NCBI GenBank assembly: GCA_023421735.1
Contig: JAEZSP010000012.1
Coordinates: 3,046-67,045 of the forward strand
Source of the DNA: Bacillota bacterium
GTDB lineage: Bacteria; Bacillota_A; Clostridia; Christensenellales; Aristaeellaceae
Direction of reading: 5' to 3'
DNA length: 64,000 nt
Below are positions 25,373 through 33,723 of the stretch, in pieces (the stretch's first letter is position 1; every line of letters starts with the position of its first letter). The notes below the pieces were generated by a model. That model was not told the origin of the DNA. It made no database searches and saw nothing but the letters and a program-made list of their open reading frames with translations. A program made the position numbers and the translations under genes.

Positions 25373-25667
25373 CGGCAGCTGAAAGGGCGGTTAACGGAAT
25401 TTCATTACCATGATTATACACGTGCCACGCGCCGTTTACCAGCCTGAATTGTCCCAAAACAAAAAATGCGCGCACGTTTGCGCACATTCCTGTTTGATCT
25501 GGTTGCATACACCGGGGATCAAGTTCGCGATCTGCGCCCAGCGCGCGTTAAGTTTGCACGTGACATTTTGCGGACTTGACAGCACCAGGCCAGAGCGTAC
25601 AATTGTTTTGGCTATGAACCCGGGGGATCATGAATATTCCGATTTGGCAATACCGCGACTGTGTCTC
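25373..25667. other. Divergent intergenic region
   Basis: About 295 bp between divergent operons. TATAAT on the minus strand at 25413-25418 may serve the hydrolase operon, with only a poor -35. A small palindrome, TGCGC...GCGCA, occurs near 25466-25484. I see no gene in it. Confidence 0.4.
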
Positions 25668-25696
25668 TTGACATGTTTATGTGATTTTATTATAAT
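25668..25696 (+). promoter_or_regulatory. Consensus promoter of the electron-transfer operon
   Basis: TTGACA at 25668-25673, exactly 17 bp, then TATAAT at 25691-25696: a perfect sigma-A consensus. It should drive strong transcription of the prenyltransferase gene and possibly the whole block to 32278. Confidence 0.85.
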
Positions 25697-25753
25697 CAAA
25701 CTATTGGGGTAGGTTATTGCACCGATCCAATGGCTTGGGAATGGGGGATGAGG

Positions 25754-26695
25754 ATGCACAGAGCCGACAACGTTTGGAAGCGCTGGGTCAAATTTGTGGA
25801 ACTCAGCACAAAACTCGTGAGCCTCACTCCATTTTTGATCGGGACCGCATACAGCCTGTATGTGAACCGGACGCTGAATCCTCAGGCGACGCTCATCCTG
25901 TTGGTGGCCGTGTTTTTTTGGTCGCTGACGGTGACGATGATCAATAACTTCATTGACAAGCGCGCGGAAGGGGGCACGCCGCACTTCAGCACGGGGGTGT
26001 CGCTGACGCTCATCCTGGCGACAGGCGGCGCGTCGATGCTGCTCGGCCTGTATCTGACGTGGCTCTGCGGACTCCCGGTGCTCGTCGCCGGTATGATCTC
26101 ATTTGGCGTCGGCATTCTCTACTCGTTCGGCCCGATCTCCATATCGCACACGCCCTATGGAGAAATCGCGTCCGGCCTGACGGAGGGCTTTTTCGTCATC
26201 TTCCTTGCCGTCTATGTCAACGCCGGCGTTGGGACCGCCGCGTATGCGTCCATGCGCTTTGACGGGCGCGCGCTGCTCATCTCGTTTGATTGGGTCAGCA
26301 TGCTCTCCTTGGCGCTCCTCGCACTGCCCAGCATATGCTGCACGTCCACGATCATGCTGGCAAACAATATCTGCGATGTCGAGCGCGATTCGCAAAACGA
26401 CCGCTATACGCTGCCGTATTACATCGGGCGGAGCATGGCGCTCAAGCTGTTCCGGCTGCTTTATATCGTCGCCTATCTGGGTATCGTCGTCGCCGTGATC
26501 GTACGGGTTCTGGGTCCCGCGGCGCTCGCAGCGCTTCTGACCGCCCCGATTGTTTTTCGAAACGCTAAGAAGTTTTCCGCAAATCCCGTTAAGGCGGAAA
26601 CATTTATCCTGAGCGTGAAAAACTATATCCTCCTCCTGTACGGCTATCTCGCTGCGATTCTCGGGAGTTGGGCGCTGGGCGCGTTCGGCGTGTAG
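25754..26695 (+). CDS. dmkA: UbiA-family prenyltransferase (DmkA/MenA-like)
   Basis: This polytopic protein of about 313 residues has the two aspartate-rich Mg/prenyl-diphosphate motifs of the UbiA family: NNFIDKRAEG (about residue 64) and NNICDVERDSQNDR (about residue 205). The family condenses a polyprenyl chain onto an aromatic acceptor such as 1,4-dihydroxy-2-naphthoate. Placement next to NDH-2, polyprenyl synthase, an FMN-lipoprotein and ApbE matches DmkA of the Listeria extracellular electron transfer locus. The start is ambiguous: ATG 25754 has GGGGG 6 nt upstream, with 25748 and 25730 as alternatives. Confidence 0.85.
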   Translation: MHRADNVWKRWVKFVELSTKLVSLTPFLIGTAYSLYVNRTLNPQATLILLVAVFFWSLTVTMINNFIDKRAEGGTPHFSTGVSLTLILATGGASMLLGLYLTWLCGLPVLVAGMISFGVGILYSFGPISISHTPYGEIASGLTEGFFVIFLAVYVNAGVGTAAYASMRFDGRALLISFDWVSMLSLALLALPSICCTSTIMLANNICDVERDSQNDRYTLPYYIGRSMALKLFRLLYIVAYLGIVVAVIVRVLGPAALAALLTAPIVFRNAKKFSANPVKAETFILSVKNYILLLYGYLAAILGSWALGAFGV

Positions 26696-26860
26696 AGTAG
26701 TCTGACATTATTATGGACGAACTCGATGATTTATCTGTGAGTTTGTCACAAAAAGTTGATATTTCCATGTTAATTTTTGCGCGGAAAAAAAGGATATGCA
26801 ACTCGCCGCAACGAACTTTTAAGGATCGTATGGTACCTGGAACCGGATATCGCATGGATC

Positions 26861-26989
26861 GGCAGCTTTGAAGTATTGAAACGACAATGTGGAAAGGGCC
26901 GCCTTTGCGGAATGAATTCCGGATTTCTGCACAAGGTTACTGGTAACCGCACGCGAAGCGGAGTCATAATCGGCACTGATGAAGCTGCC
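26861..26989 (+). ncRNA. Candidate structured leader RNA before NDH-2
   Basis: GGCAGCTT at 26861-26868 pairs with AAGCTGCC at 26982-26989 and encloses three small hairpins. These are AAAGG/CCTTT with a GCCG loop (26893-26906), CGGAA/TTCCG with a TGAA loop (26908-26921) and GGTTA/TAACC with a CTGG loop (26935-26948). The closing stem ends 4 nt before the SD of the next gene. It resembles a multi-branch riboswitch layout but matches no class I know. The rest of the 26696-27009 gap shows nothing else. Confidence 0.35.
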
Positions 26990-27009
26990 ACAAGGAGGAA
27001 CTGGTTGGT

Positions 27010-28992
27010 ATGAGCAAGAAAGTTGTGATTCTGGGAGGCGGCTATGCAGGCGTTTTAGCCGCAAAGAAGTTAGAAAAAACGCTCGGGGCGCTTCAGAAAA
27101 AGCAGGCGATGGATGATGTTGCGATTACGCTGATTGATCGCAATCCCTTCCACACGATGCTTACGGAGCTTCACGAGGTTGCCGCTTCGCGCGTAGAAGA
27201 GGATTCGATTAAGCTTCCCTATGAGAAAATTTTCGCCGGCCGCAAGGTCAACGTTGTCATGGATACAATCGAGGACGTCGATTTTTCCGGCAAACAGCTC
27301 AAGGGAGCAAACGGCACCTATGACTACGATTTCCTCGTGATGGCGGCCGGTTCGCGGCCGACGTACTTTGGCGTTAAAGGCGCGGAGGAAAAGGCGTTCA
27401 GGCTTTGGAGCTATGACGACGCGGTCGTCCTGCGCGAGCAGATTCTGCATTGCTTCCGCACAGCCTCGCGCGAGACGGACCCGGATAAGCGCCGCAAGCT
27501 CTTAAGCTTTTTCACGGTTGGCGCGGGCTTTACTGGCACGGAAATGGCAGGCGAACTCGCCGAATGGGTGCCGATTCTTTGCGATCAGTTTGAAATTGAC
27601 CCCGCCGAAGTTCGCATGTACATGGCGGACCTCCTCGACCGCGTGGTGCCGACCATGCCGCCCAAGTACTGCGCGCGCTGCTATAGGCGCCTGACCAAAA
27701 TGGGCATCACGATCATGCTCAAGCATAACGTCGTGGAGATCGGCGATGATTTCATCGAACTGACGGACGGCGAGCATGCGACGCGCGTCGAAACCCGCAC
27801 GATCATCTGGGCGGCGGGCACGCAGGGCGAAAGCATTCTTCAGAAGGCATCCGAAACCATTGCCGGTACCCGTCGCGGGCGTCTCGAATCGGATGCGTTC
27901 TTGCGCTCCAAGACGGACGAATCGGTTTATCTCATCGGCGATGCGCTCCACTATGTCCCAGAGGGCGAGGAGCGTCCGGTTCCCCAGGTCGTCGAAAATG
28001 CGGAAGAGAGTGCCGAGTGCGCCGCGCACAACATCGTTGTCGCGCTGACGGGCAAGGGCGAAATGGAAAAATACGCGCCCAAGTTCCACGGCGTCATGGT
28101 CTGCGTCGGCGGTCGCTGGGGCAGCGCGCATGTCGGTACGGACAAGCATAAATTCGGTCTGCCTTCGTTCCTCGCCATGCTCTCCAAGCACTTTATCAAC
28201 ATCATCTATTTCATCAAGGTCATGGGCTGGGCAAAGGTCTTCAGCTATCTGCGCCACGAATTTTTCACCGTGCGCAACAACCGCTCGTTCGTCGGCGGTC
28301 ACTTTTCCAATAAGACGCCCAGCTTCCTTCTGGTTGCGCTGCGCGTCTGGCTGGGTGCAGTCTGGGTGTTTGAAGCGGTCATGAAGATCGCGGAAGGCTG
28401 GTTCACCTCGCCCATGCTTGCAAGCTTCTTCGGCGGCGCGACCTCGTGGTTTAACTCCATCATCACAGGCGCGGGCGGGGGAAGCGTCGATGCCGCTTCC
28501 GCGGCGACTGCGGAAGGCGCCACCGATGCGGCGGCATCCGTGGGACATGTCCTCATCAACTTTAATTTCCTGCACCTCGTTCAGGTGATCTTCGTGTCGG
28601 GCAAAGATCTTGCCGCGTCCACTCTCGGCGATTACGCGGTTAAGCTCAATATTCCGATCATGAACTGGGTCCTCGATCATACCGTGCTCGCCAGCGACTG
28701 GATGCAGATCGTCATGCAGATCGTCATTGTACTGATGGAGCTTGCGATTGGCCTTGCGCTCATGGGCGGCCTGTTCACGTTCCCGGCCAGCGCCGTGTCG
28801 CTCGTTTTGCAGTTCATGTTCGTCACGACGACGGGCCTTTACCTCAACTCGTTCTGGATGATCTTCGCGGGCATCGCCTGCCTGATCGGCGCGGGACGCA
28901 CCTTCGGCCTCGACTATTACGCCATGCCGCTTCTCAAGCGCAACTGGAAAAAAGTCCGCTGGGCCAAGAAGTGGTATTTGTATAATGATTAA
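27010..28992 (+). CDS. ndh2: Type II NADH dehydrogenase with C-terminal membrane domain
   Basis: The 660-residue protein has an NDH-2 flavoprotein domain of about 420 residues. FAD-binding GGGYAGVLAA is at the N-terminus, NAD-binding VGAGFTGTEMAGELA is near residue 174, and VYLIGDALH is the FAD-ribityl motif. It continues into about 230 residues with four or more hydrophobic helices, including an LVALRVWLGAVWVFEA DoxX-like start. Ordinary NDH-2 lacks this tail; the Ndh2 of Listeria-type extracellular electron transfer has it. It would oxidise NADH and reduce a demethylmenaquinone-type quinone. SD AAGGAGG precedes it; its end overlaps the polyprenyl synthase by 8 bp. Confidence 0.9.
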   Translation: MSKKVVILGGGYAGVLAAKKLEKTLGALQKKQAMDDVAITLIDRNPFHTMLTELHEVAASRVEEDSIKLPYEKIFAGRKVNVVMDTIEDVDFSGKQLKGANGTYDYDFLVMAAGSRPTYFGVKGAEEKAFRLWSYDDAVVLREQILHCFRTASRETDPDKRRKLLSFFTVGAGFTGTEMAGELAEWVPILCDQFEIDPAEVRMYMADLLDRVVPTMPPKYCARCYRRLTKMGITIMLKHNVVEIGDDFIELTDGEHATRVETRTIIWAAGTQGESILQKASETIAGTRRGRLESDAFLRSKTDESVYLIGDALHYVPEGEERPVPQVVENAEESAECAAHNIVVALTGKGEMEKYAPKFHGVMVCVGGRWGSAHVGTDKHKFGLPSFLAMLSKHFINIIYFIKVMGWAKVFSYLRHEFFTVRNNRSFVGGHFSNKTPSFLLVALRVWLGAVWVFEAVMKIAEGWFTSPMLASFFGGATSWFNSIITGAGGGSVDAASAATAEGATDAAASVGHVLINFNFLHLVQVIFVSGKDLAASTLGDYAVKLNIPIMNWVLDHTVLASDWMQIVMQIVIVLMELAIGLALMGGLFTFPASAVSLVLQFMFVTTTGLYLNSFWMIFAGIACLIGAGRTFGLDYYAMPLLKRNWKKVRWAKKWYLYND

Positions 28993-29992
28993 TATGGAAC
29001 ACACCGACACCCCGAACGACACCGTTCCCTTTGACGAGGCGCTGGCCCTTGCAAAGGCGCTGATGGACAAAGCGCTCAGCACAACGCCCGCGCCGTTCAG
29101 ACCTCGTACCGAATACCTGACGCAGTCGCCCGGGAAATTTCTGCGCGCCTATGCGCTGCTTGCCTGTGCGGAGGATGAAGCGGGGGTCCGTCCCTCCGCC
29201 GCAAAGGCGGCTGCCGCGGTAGAGCTTTTGCACCTTGCGACGCTCGTACACGACGATGTCATCGACAACGCGGGGACGCGGCGCGGGCTCAAGACGGTCT
29301 TTCAGAAATTCGGTGCGCAGCAGGCGGTCATTACCGGCGATTATATCTTCTGCCTCGCACTGCGGCTTGCCGCGCAGGCTGCAGCCAGCGAAAAAGACAT
29401 CAGCGAAGAACTCCCGCGCACGATGGAAAAAATCTGCATGGGCGAGCTGCTGCAGAGCATCAACAACCGCAATTTCGCGCTCAGCGGAAACGGCTATCTG
29501 CGCATCATTGCCGGAAAGACCGCCGCCCTTTTTGAAGGCTCCTTCCTGGCGGGTGCGATGCTCGGTGAATCCAGCCGCGATGAGGCGAAAAAGTATGCCA
29601 AAATCGGCTGGCATCTGGGAATGATCTTCCAGCTCTCGGACGATTGCATGGACTATGAATCGACCGCGCAGCAGGCGAAAAAACCGGTGCTGTCGGATTT
29701 CGAACAGGGCGTCGTGACGTTGCCGCTCATCGTGGCGATGAACAACAAACCCGACCTGCGCGAACGGGCGTCTGTGGGCAAGATCTCAAAAGAAGAGGTC
29801 AGAAGCGTCGTGGTGGAACAGGGCGGCCTCGCGTTTACCCGGCGCATCTCGCGATTATACTATGAGCGTGCGATGCGTCTGCTGGACGGCCTTATCGCAC
29901 CCGCGCAGAAAAAGGACAAGATCGGCGAACTGCTTTATCAGGCGATGGTCGGCTCGACGTCCCGTCTGGAGACCGCCGCACCGGTTCGGTAG
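28985..29992 (+). CDS. dmkB: Polyprenyl diphosphate synthase
   Basis: This 335-residue trans-prenyltransferase has the first aspartate-rich motif in LATLVHDDVIDNAGTRRG, the KTAALFEGSF segment and the second motif in GMIFQLSDDCMDYE. The bulky residues before the first motif fit a long-chain product, which would be the side chain of a menaquinone-like carrier. It overlaps the NDH-2 gene by 8 bp, so the two are co-translated. In the Listeria electron-transfer locus the equivalent DmkB partners DmkA. Confidence 0.9.
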   Translation: MINMEHTDTPNDTVPFDEALALAKALMDKALSTTPAPFRPRTEYLTQSPGKFLRAYALLACAEDEAGVRPSAAKAAAAVELLHLATLVHDDVIDNAGTRRGLKTVFQKFGAQQAVITGDYIFCLALRLAAQAAASEKDISEELPRTMEKICMGELLQSINNRNFALSGNGYLRIIAGKTAALFEGSFLAGAMLGESSRDEAKKYAKIGWHLGMIFQLSDDCMDYESTAQQAKKPVLSDFEQGVVTLPLIVAMNNKPDLRERASVGKISKEEVRSVVVEQGGLAFTRRISRLYYERAMRLLDGLIAPAQKKDKIGELLYQAMVGSTSRLETAAPVR

Positions 29993-30073
29993 TCCTCGGT
30001 CGATCCCAAATCACAGATTTAGTTTCGGCCCATCTTTTGAGCCGATTGAGAATAACAGGAAAGAGGTATTAGC

Positions 30074-31090
30074 ATGAAGAAGCGCATTGTACCCATGATC
30101 CTCGCAGTTCTGCTCTTGATGTGCAGCTGCACCACCACCGGATTGATGGAAGAGGCCACCAGCGTCAAAACCGGCCTTTCGATCATTCCCGATCTTACTT
30201 CCTCCAAGGATGCGACCGCGGATGCGGACGGTCTGGTTCAGATCAATGTGACATTCGCGGGCGTTACGCTCGACACGGACGGCAAGATCGTCAAGTGTGT
30301 CATCGATATGTCCCAGGCGAAGATCAACTTCGACACCACCGGCAAGATCACCAGCGATCTCACCGCAGAAGTGAAGACCAAGAACGAGCTTGGCGATGAC
30401 TACGGCATGAAGGCGCAGTCTGGCATCGGCAAGGAGTGGTATGAGCAGGCAGCCGCATTCGCAGATTACTGCGTGGGCAAGACCGCCGATGAAATCTCCT
30501 CCATCGCCGTTGGGGAAGATGGCTATGCCACCGACGCCGACATTCTCGCCGGCACCACCATTCACGTCGGCAACCTGATCGACAGCGTCGTCGCAGCGTG
30601 CAACAACGCGCAGGATCTGGGCGCAATGTCCACGGACACGCTCGGCATCGCGACCGACATCGACCTGGCGGGACACTCCAAGGACGCTTCCGCTGACGGA
30701 GACGGCACGGGCTACTCCTATGCATACTACACCGCCGTGACCCTGAACGCCGACGGCCAGATCACCAGCTCTGTGCTCAATGCTGCGCAGTTCCAGGCGA
30801 CCTTCAACACCGAAGGCATGCTCACCACCGATTTGACTGCTCCGCAGTACGACAAGCAGACGCTGAAGGAAGACTACGGCATGAAGGCCAAGTCCGGCAT
30901 CGGCAAGGAGTGGTACGAGGAAGCCAATTCGTTCGCAGAGTACGTCAAGGGCAAGACGGCTGACGAAGTCTCCGCCATCGCAGTTGACGATAAGGGCCAT
31001 GCGACTGACGCGGACATCCTCGCGGGCACGACCGTTGGAATCGGCAGCTTCCAGACCGTGATCACCAAGGCCGCCGCAACGGCAAAGTAA
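30074..31090 (+). CDS. Tandem-domain FMN-binding lipoprotein (PplA-like)
   Basis: The 338-residue product has a lipoprotein-type signal (VPMILAVLLLMCSC; Cys17 or Cys19 lipidated) and two homologous domains (about 33-175 and 195-335). Each contains DDYGMKAxSGIGKEWYE, an AxFAxYxxGKTADE segment and DADILAGTT (about 153 and 312). The last motif sits where ApbE attaches FMN to a threonine in (S/T)GAT-type sites. Two domains, surface anchoring and the following ApbE gene match the Listeria lipoprotein PplA, the terminal donor to extracellular acceptors. The site wording AGTT differs from the usual SGAT, so flavinylation is predicted, not certain. Confidence 0.8.
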   Translation: MKKRIVPMILAVLLLMCSCTTTGLMEEATSVKTGLSIIPDLTSSKDATADADGLVQINVTFAGVTLDTDGKIVKCVIDMSQAKINFDTTGKITSDLTAEVKTKNELGDDYGMKAQSGIGKEWYEQAAAFADYCVGKTADEISSIAVGEDGYATDADILAGTTIHVGNLIDSVVAACNNAQDLGAMSTDTLGIATDIDLAGHSKDASADGDGTGYSYAYYTAVTLNADGQITSSVLNAAQFQATFNTEGMLTTDLTAPQYDKQTLKEDYGMKAKSGIGKEWYEEANSFAEYVKGKTADEVSAIAVDDKGHATDADILAGTTVGIGSFQTVITKAAATAK

Positions 31091-31109
31091 GCAACCAATC
31101 CACATACCC

Positions 31110-31146
31110 AAGTGCCGGTTTCTGACAAGCGTTTGGAACCGGCACT
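31110..31146 (+). terminator. Hairpin between the lipoprotein and ApbE genes
   Basis: AAGTGCCGGTT at 31110-31120 pairs with AACCGGCACTT at 31136-31146, followed by GCCTTTTGCC. It looks like a leaky terminator that would give more lipoprotein than ApbE mRNA. Confidence 0.6.
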
Positions 31147-31192
31147 TGCCTTTTGCCCGCCCATTTCGAATCCGACGAACGAAGGTGCTCTT

Positions 31193-32278
31193 ATGAACAA
31201 ACACCGAAGGTTGCTCGTTTCGCTGGTCGCAGTCGTGGCCGTCCTGCTGGTCGCGGGTGTCGTCGCGATTCGGCTGGTTCCCAATCTTCTCCATCCGGCG
31301 CAGACGCCCAAAAGATTCAATGCTTCGTTTCTCGAACTATTTGATACCGTTTCCAAGATCGAGGGGTACGACGCCGATAAGGAGTCGTTCACCGCATTTG
31401 CACAGCAAGTTCACGATACGCTCCTGACGTATCATCAATTATATGACATCTATCACGTCAAAGGCGTGGAAGCATCCATCAAATCGATCAACGATAACGC
31501 CGGCATCGGGCCCGTTCAGGTTGACCGCCGGGTCATCGATCTTTTGAATATGAGCAAGGAGCTCTACCGTCTGACAAACGGCAAGGTCAACGTCGCGTTT
31601 GGCGCGGTCCTCAGCATCTGGCACACCTACCGGGAGGCTGGTATCGACGATCCGGAGAACGCAAAACTCCCGCCCATGGACGCGCTGCGCGAAGCCGCAA
31701 AGCATACGAATATCGACGATATGATCATCGATGAAGAGGCCGGCACCGTCTATCTCCAGGATCCCGAAATGTCGCTCGATGTGGGCGCGGTCGCGAAGGG
31801 CTATGCGACCGAGCAGGAAGCCCGGCTCATCGAGGAATCCGGCAGGACGAACGTACTTTTGTCAATTGGCGGCAATGTGCGCGCCATCGGCACAAAGCCC
31901 GACGGCTCGCTCTGGCATGTCGGCATCGAAAATCCGGAAAAGGACGCGGAACAAAAGAGCCTGTTTACAATCGATATTGCCGATCTTTCGGTCGTCACGT
32001 CCGGTGCATACAATCGGTACTATACGGTGGATGGCGTCATCTATCACCACATTATCGATCCCGATACGCTGATGCCGGCGAATTACTTCGCATCGGTCGT
32101 CATCGTGACGAAGGACTCCGGTTTGGCGGATGGCCTGAGTACCGCACTTTACTGCATGCCGTATGAGGATGGTTTGCGGCTGATCGAATCGCTCGATGGC
32201 ACCGAGGCCTGTTGGGTCATGAAGGATGGATCGACCGAAATGACCGACGGGTTCCGCGCATTGATCCAAAAAGAATAG
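31193..32278 (+). CDS. fmnB: ApbE-type FMN:protein flavin transferase
   Basis: The 361-residue protein has an N-terminal membrane anchor (LVSLVAVVAVLLVAGVVAI) and an ApbE domain. Visible motifs are LDVGAVAKGYATEQ, LLSIGGNVRAIG, VVTSGAYNRYY and the Mg/FAD-binding HHIIDPDTLMPA. ApbE enzymes split FAD and attach FMN covalently to a threonine of an exported protein. The obvious substrate is the tandem lipoprotein one gene upstream. The ATG at 31193 follows GAAGG; the upstream 27 codons lie over the hairpin. A strong terminator follows. Confidence 0.9.
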   Translation: MNKHRRLLVSLVAVVAVLLVAGVVAIRLVPNLLHPAQTPKRFNASFLELFDTVSKIEGYDADKESFTAFAQQVHDTLLTYHQLYDIYHVKGVEASIKSINDNAGIGPVQVDRRVIDLLNMSKELYRLTNGKVNVAFGAVLSIWHTYREAGIDDPENAKLPPMDALREAAKHTNIDDMIIDEEAGTVYLQDPEMSLDVGAVAKGYATEQEARLIEESGRTNVLLSIGGNVRAIGTKPDGSLWHVGIENPEKDAEQKSLFTIDIADLSVVTSGAYNRYYTVDGVIYHHIIDPDTLMPANYFASVVIVTKDSGLADGLSTALYCMPYEDGLRLIESLDGTEACWVMKDGSTEMTDGFRALIQKE

Positions 32279-32316
32279 AAAAAGCCCCGTATCCGCAGAA
32301 GGATACGGGGCTTTTT
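32279..32316. terminator. Bidirectional terminator
   Basis: A perfect 16-bp stem AAAAAGCCCCGTATCC/GGATACGGGGCTTTTT around a 6-nt loop ends the electron-transfer block and the convergent VOC gene. Confidence 0.9.
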
Positions 32317-32317
32317 G

Positions 32318-32731
32318 TTACAGGAACTTCGCCTGCGGAGAAGTGGGGTCGATCTGCATCAGTTCGATGCGGATTCCGTTCGGATCCTTCGTCCAGGATT
32401 GCCAGTTGGCGTCCGCACCCTGTTTGGGCATGACATCCATCGTGAACCCCGCATCGATGACGCGCTGCGTTGCCGCATGAATGTCATCGACCGCAAGGCA
32501 TAAGTGGTTAAACCCGATCTGCCGGGGGCCCCAGGGATTTTCCTCGGTTCCGTCGTAAAAAAGTTCCACAAACTGTCCGGGACAGACGTTCAGATAGACG
32601 ATCCAGGGAGAACCGTCCTTGGGATTTGGGATTTCGAATGCCTTCCGCAGTCCCAGTGCATCGAGGTAGAAATGAAGCGATTCCTGCATATCCCTTACCG
32701 TAACCGCCATGTGCGCCATTGTCATTGCCAT
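32318..32731 (-). CDS. VOC/glyoxalase superfamily protein
   Basis: The product of about 137 residues has the paired beta-alpha-beta-beta-beta units of the vicinal oxygen chelate fold. Metal-binding positions are visible: His in MAHMAVTVRD, His in GFNHLCLAVDD, and Glu in the final IRIELMQ strand. Members include glyoxalase I, epimerases and dioxygenases. The function is unassigned. Start at 32731, six bases after AAGGAGG; other ATGs occur just upstream. It is the last of three minus-strand genes with the two glycosidases. Confidence 0.8.
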   Translation of the reverse strand: MAMTMAHMAVTVRDMQESLHFYLDALGLRKAFEIPNPKDGSPWIVYLNVCPGQFVELFYDGTEENPWGPRQIGFNHLCLAVDDIHAATQRVIDAGFTMDVMPKQGADANWQSWTKDPNGIRIELMQIDPTSPQAKFL

Positions 32732-32742
32732 CGTCATCCTCC

Positions 32743-33645
32743 TTACCGAACGATCGTCGGTTTTCCGTCTTCCATGCGAAGCGCGCAACGGCTCAGCCGC
32801 CACGTGTCCCCGCCGTCGTCGCTGCCCTGATAAATCAGGTGGATCTGACCGCCGTCCACAAAGACATACGGATGTCCGGATTCGCTGGTGTTCCAACTGC
32901 CCCGGCATCCGGGCCGGAGGAACGGCTCGTCAAACACGCGCGTGAAATGCACGCCGTCTTCGCTGACGGCGCATCCGATCTGCTGCGGACAGCAATTGTA
33001 TGCCCCGGCATAGATCAGGTAGATCTTCCCCTCCCACAGAAATGTGGCGGGCGCTTCAATGCACATCTGCTCCCAGGGCAATTCCGGCTTCAGGATCGTG
33101 TCGTCACAACGCTGCCGCCAGCAAGGGGCGGAATAATCGCTGTCAAGCGGCGCGCTGGCAACGCCCAGTTGCTGAATTTCGCCGGCGGGATCCCGCGTCG
33201 CCCAATAGAGCATCAGCTCGTCGCCAAACACGCAAACGTCCGCGTCGATCGCGCGGCCGATGTTCCAGTCCCCGGTGGGACAAAAGATGGGGTTTGACGG
33301 ATCGCGCTGAAAGTGAATGCCGTCAGTTGACGTCGCATGGCATATGTAGTCCCTGGGGAATTGACCATAACTCTGATAAAATAGGTGCACAACCCCGTCG
33401 CGCACAAAGGCGCCCGGCGCGGCGATGCCCGTGCCCTCCGCGGGTTGTTCCGCCGTCAGTATCGTCTTCTTTTCCCAATGATCCAAATCCGGACCGACCG
33501 CGATGCCGATCGCAAAGGCCTGAATCTCCAGGCGTTCGTCGCGCACGACGGTCGAATAGTACATGTAGTATCGATCCCCGAATTTGACGACGCAAGGATC
33601 CTTTGCAAAGGATAGACCGTTCGTTCCGACGTGTTCAAACAGCAT
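32743..33645 (-). CDS. Five-bladed beta-propeller glycoside hydrolase (GH43/GH32/GH130-like)
   Basis: The protein of about 300 residues shows repeating propeller blades. These include KDPCVVKFGDRYYMYYS (with the Asp typical of the first blade), AAPGAFVRDGVVHLFYQSYG, AIDADVCVFGDELMLYW, CIEAPATFLWEGKIYLIY and HPYVFVDGGQIHLIYQG. The Glu in CIEAP is a candidate general acid. No signal peptide is seen, so it acts on imported oligosaccharides. The ATG at 33645 has GAGGGAG upstream. Family members are hard to separate by eye, so the substrate is left open. Confidence 0.75.
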   Translation of the reverse strand: MLFEHVGTNGLSFAKDPCVVKFGDRYYMYYSTVVRDERLEIQAFAIGIAVGPDLDHWEKKTILTAEQPAEGTGIAAPGAFVRDGVVHLFYQSYGQFPRDYICHATSTDGIHFQRDPSNPIFCPTGDWNIGRAIDADVCVFGDELMLYWATRDPAGEIQQLGVASAPLDSDYSAPCWRQRCDDTILKPELPWEQMCIEAPATFLWEGKIYLIYAGAYNCCPQQIGCAVSEDGVHFTRVFDEPFLRPGCRGSWNTSESGHPYVFVDGGQIHLIYQGSDDGGDTWRLSRCALRMEDGKPTIVR

Positions 33646-33723
33646 GCATTCGTTCTCCCTCATTGTCATTTTGATTTCCGCAGCCATTATGCAGCAGCTG
33701 ATGCTGAAACGCTCCCTGGCCCA

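Noticed and set aside
25373..25667. tRNA or small RNA gene
   Set aside because: No cloverleaf or conserved T-loop sequence; only a weak promoter and a small palindrome.
27502..29082. Open frame of 526 codons on the minus strand
   Set aside because: Antisense to NDH-2, with low-complexity Arg/Glu/His composition and no start signal.
30011..31294. Open frame of 427 codons on the minus strand
   Set aside because: Antisense to the flavin lipoprotein and spans its promoter-proximal region; repetitive because the lipoprotein is duplicated.
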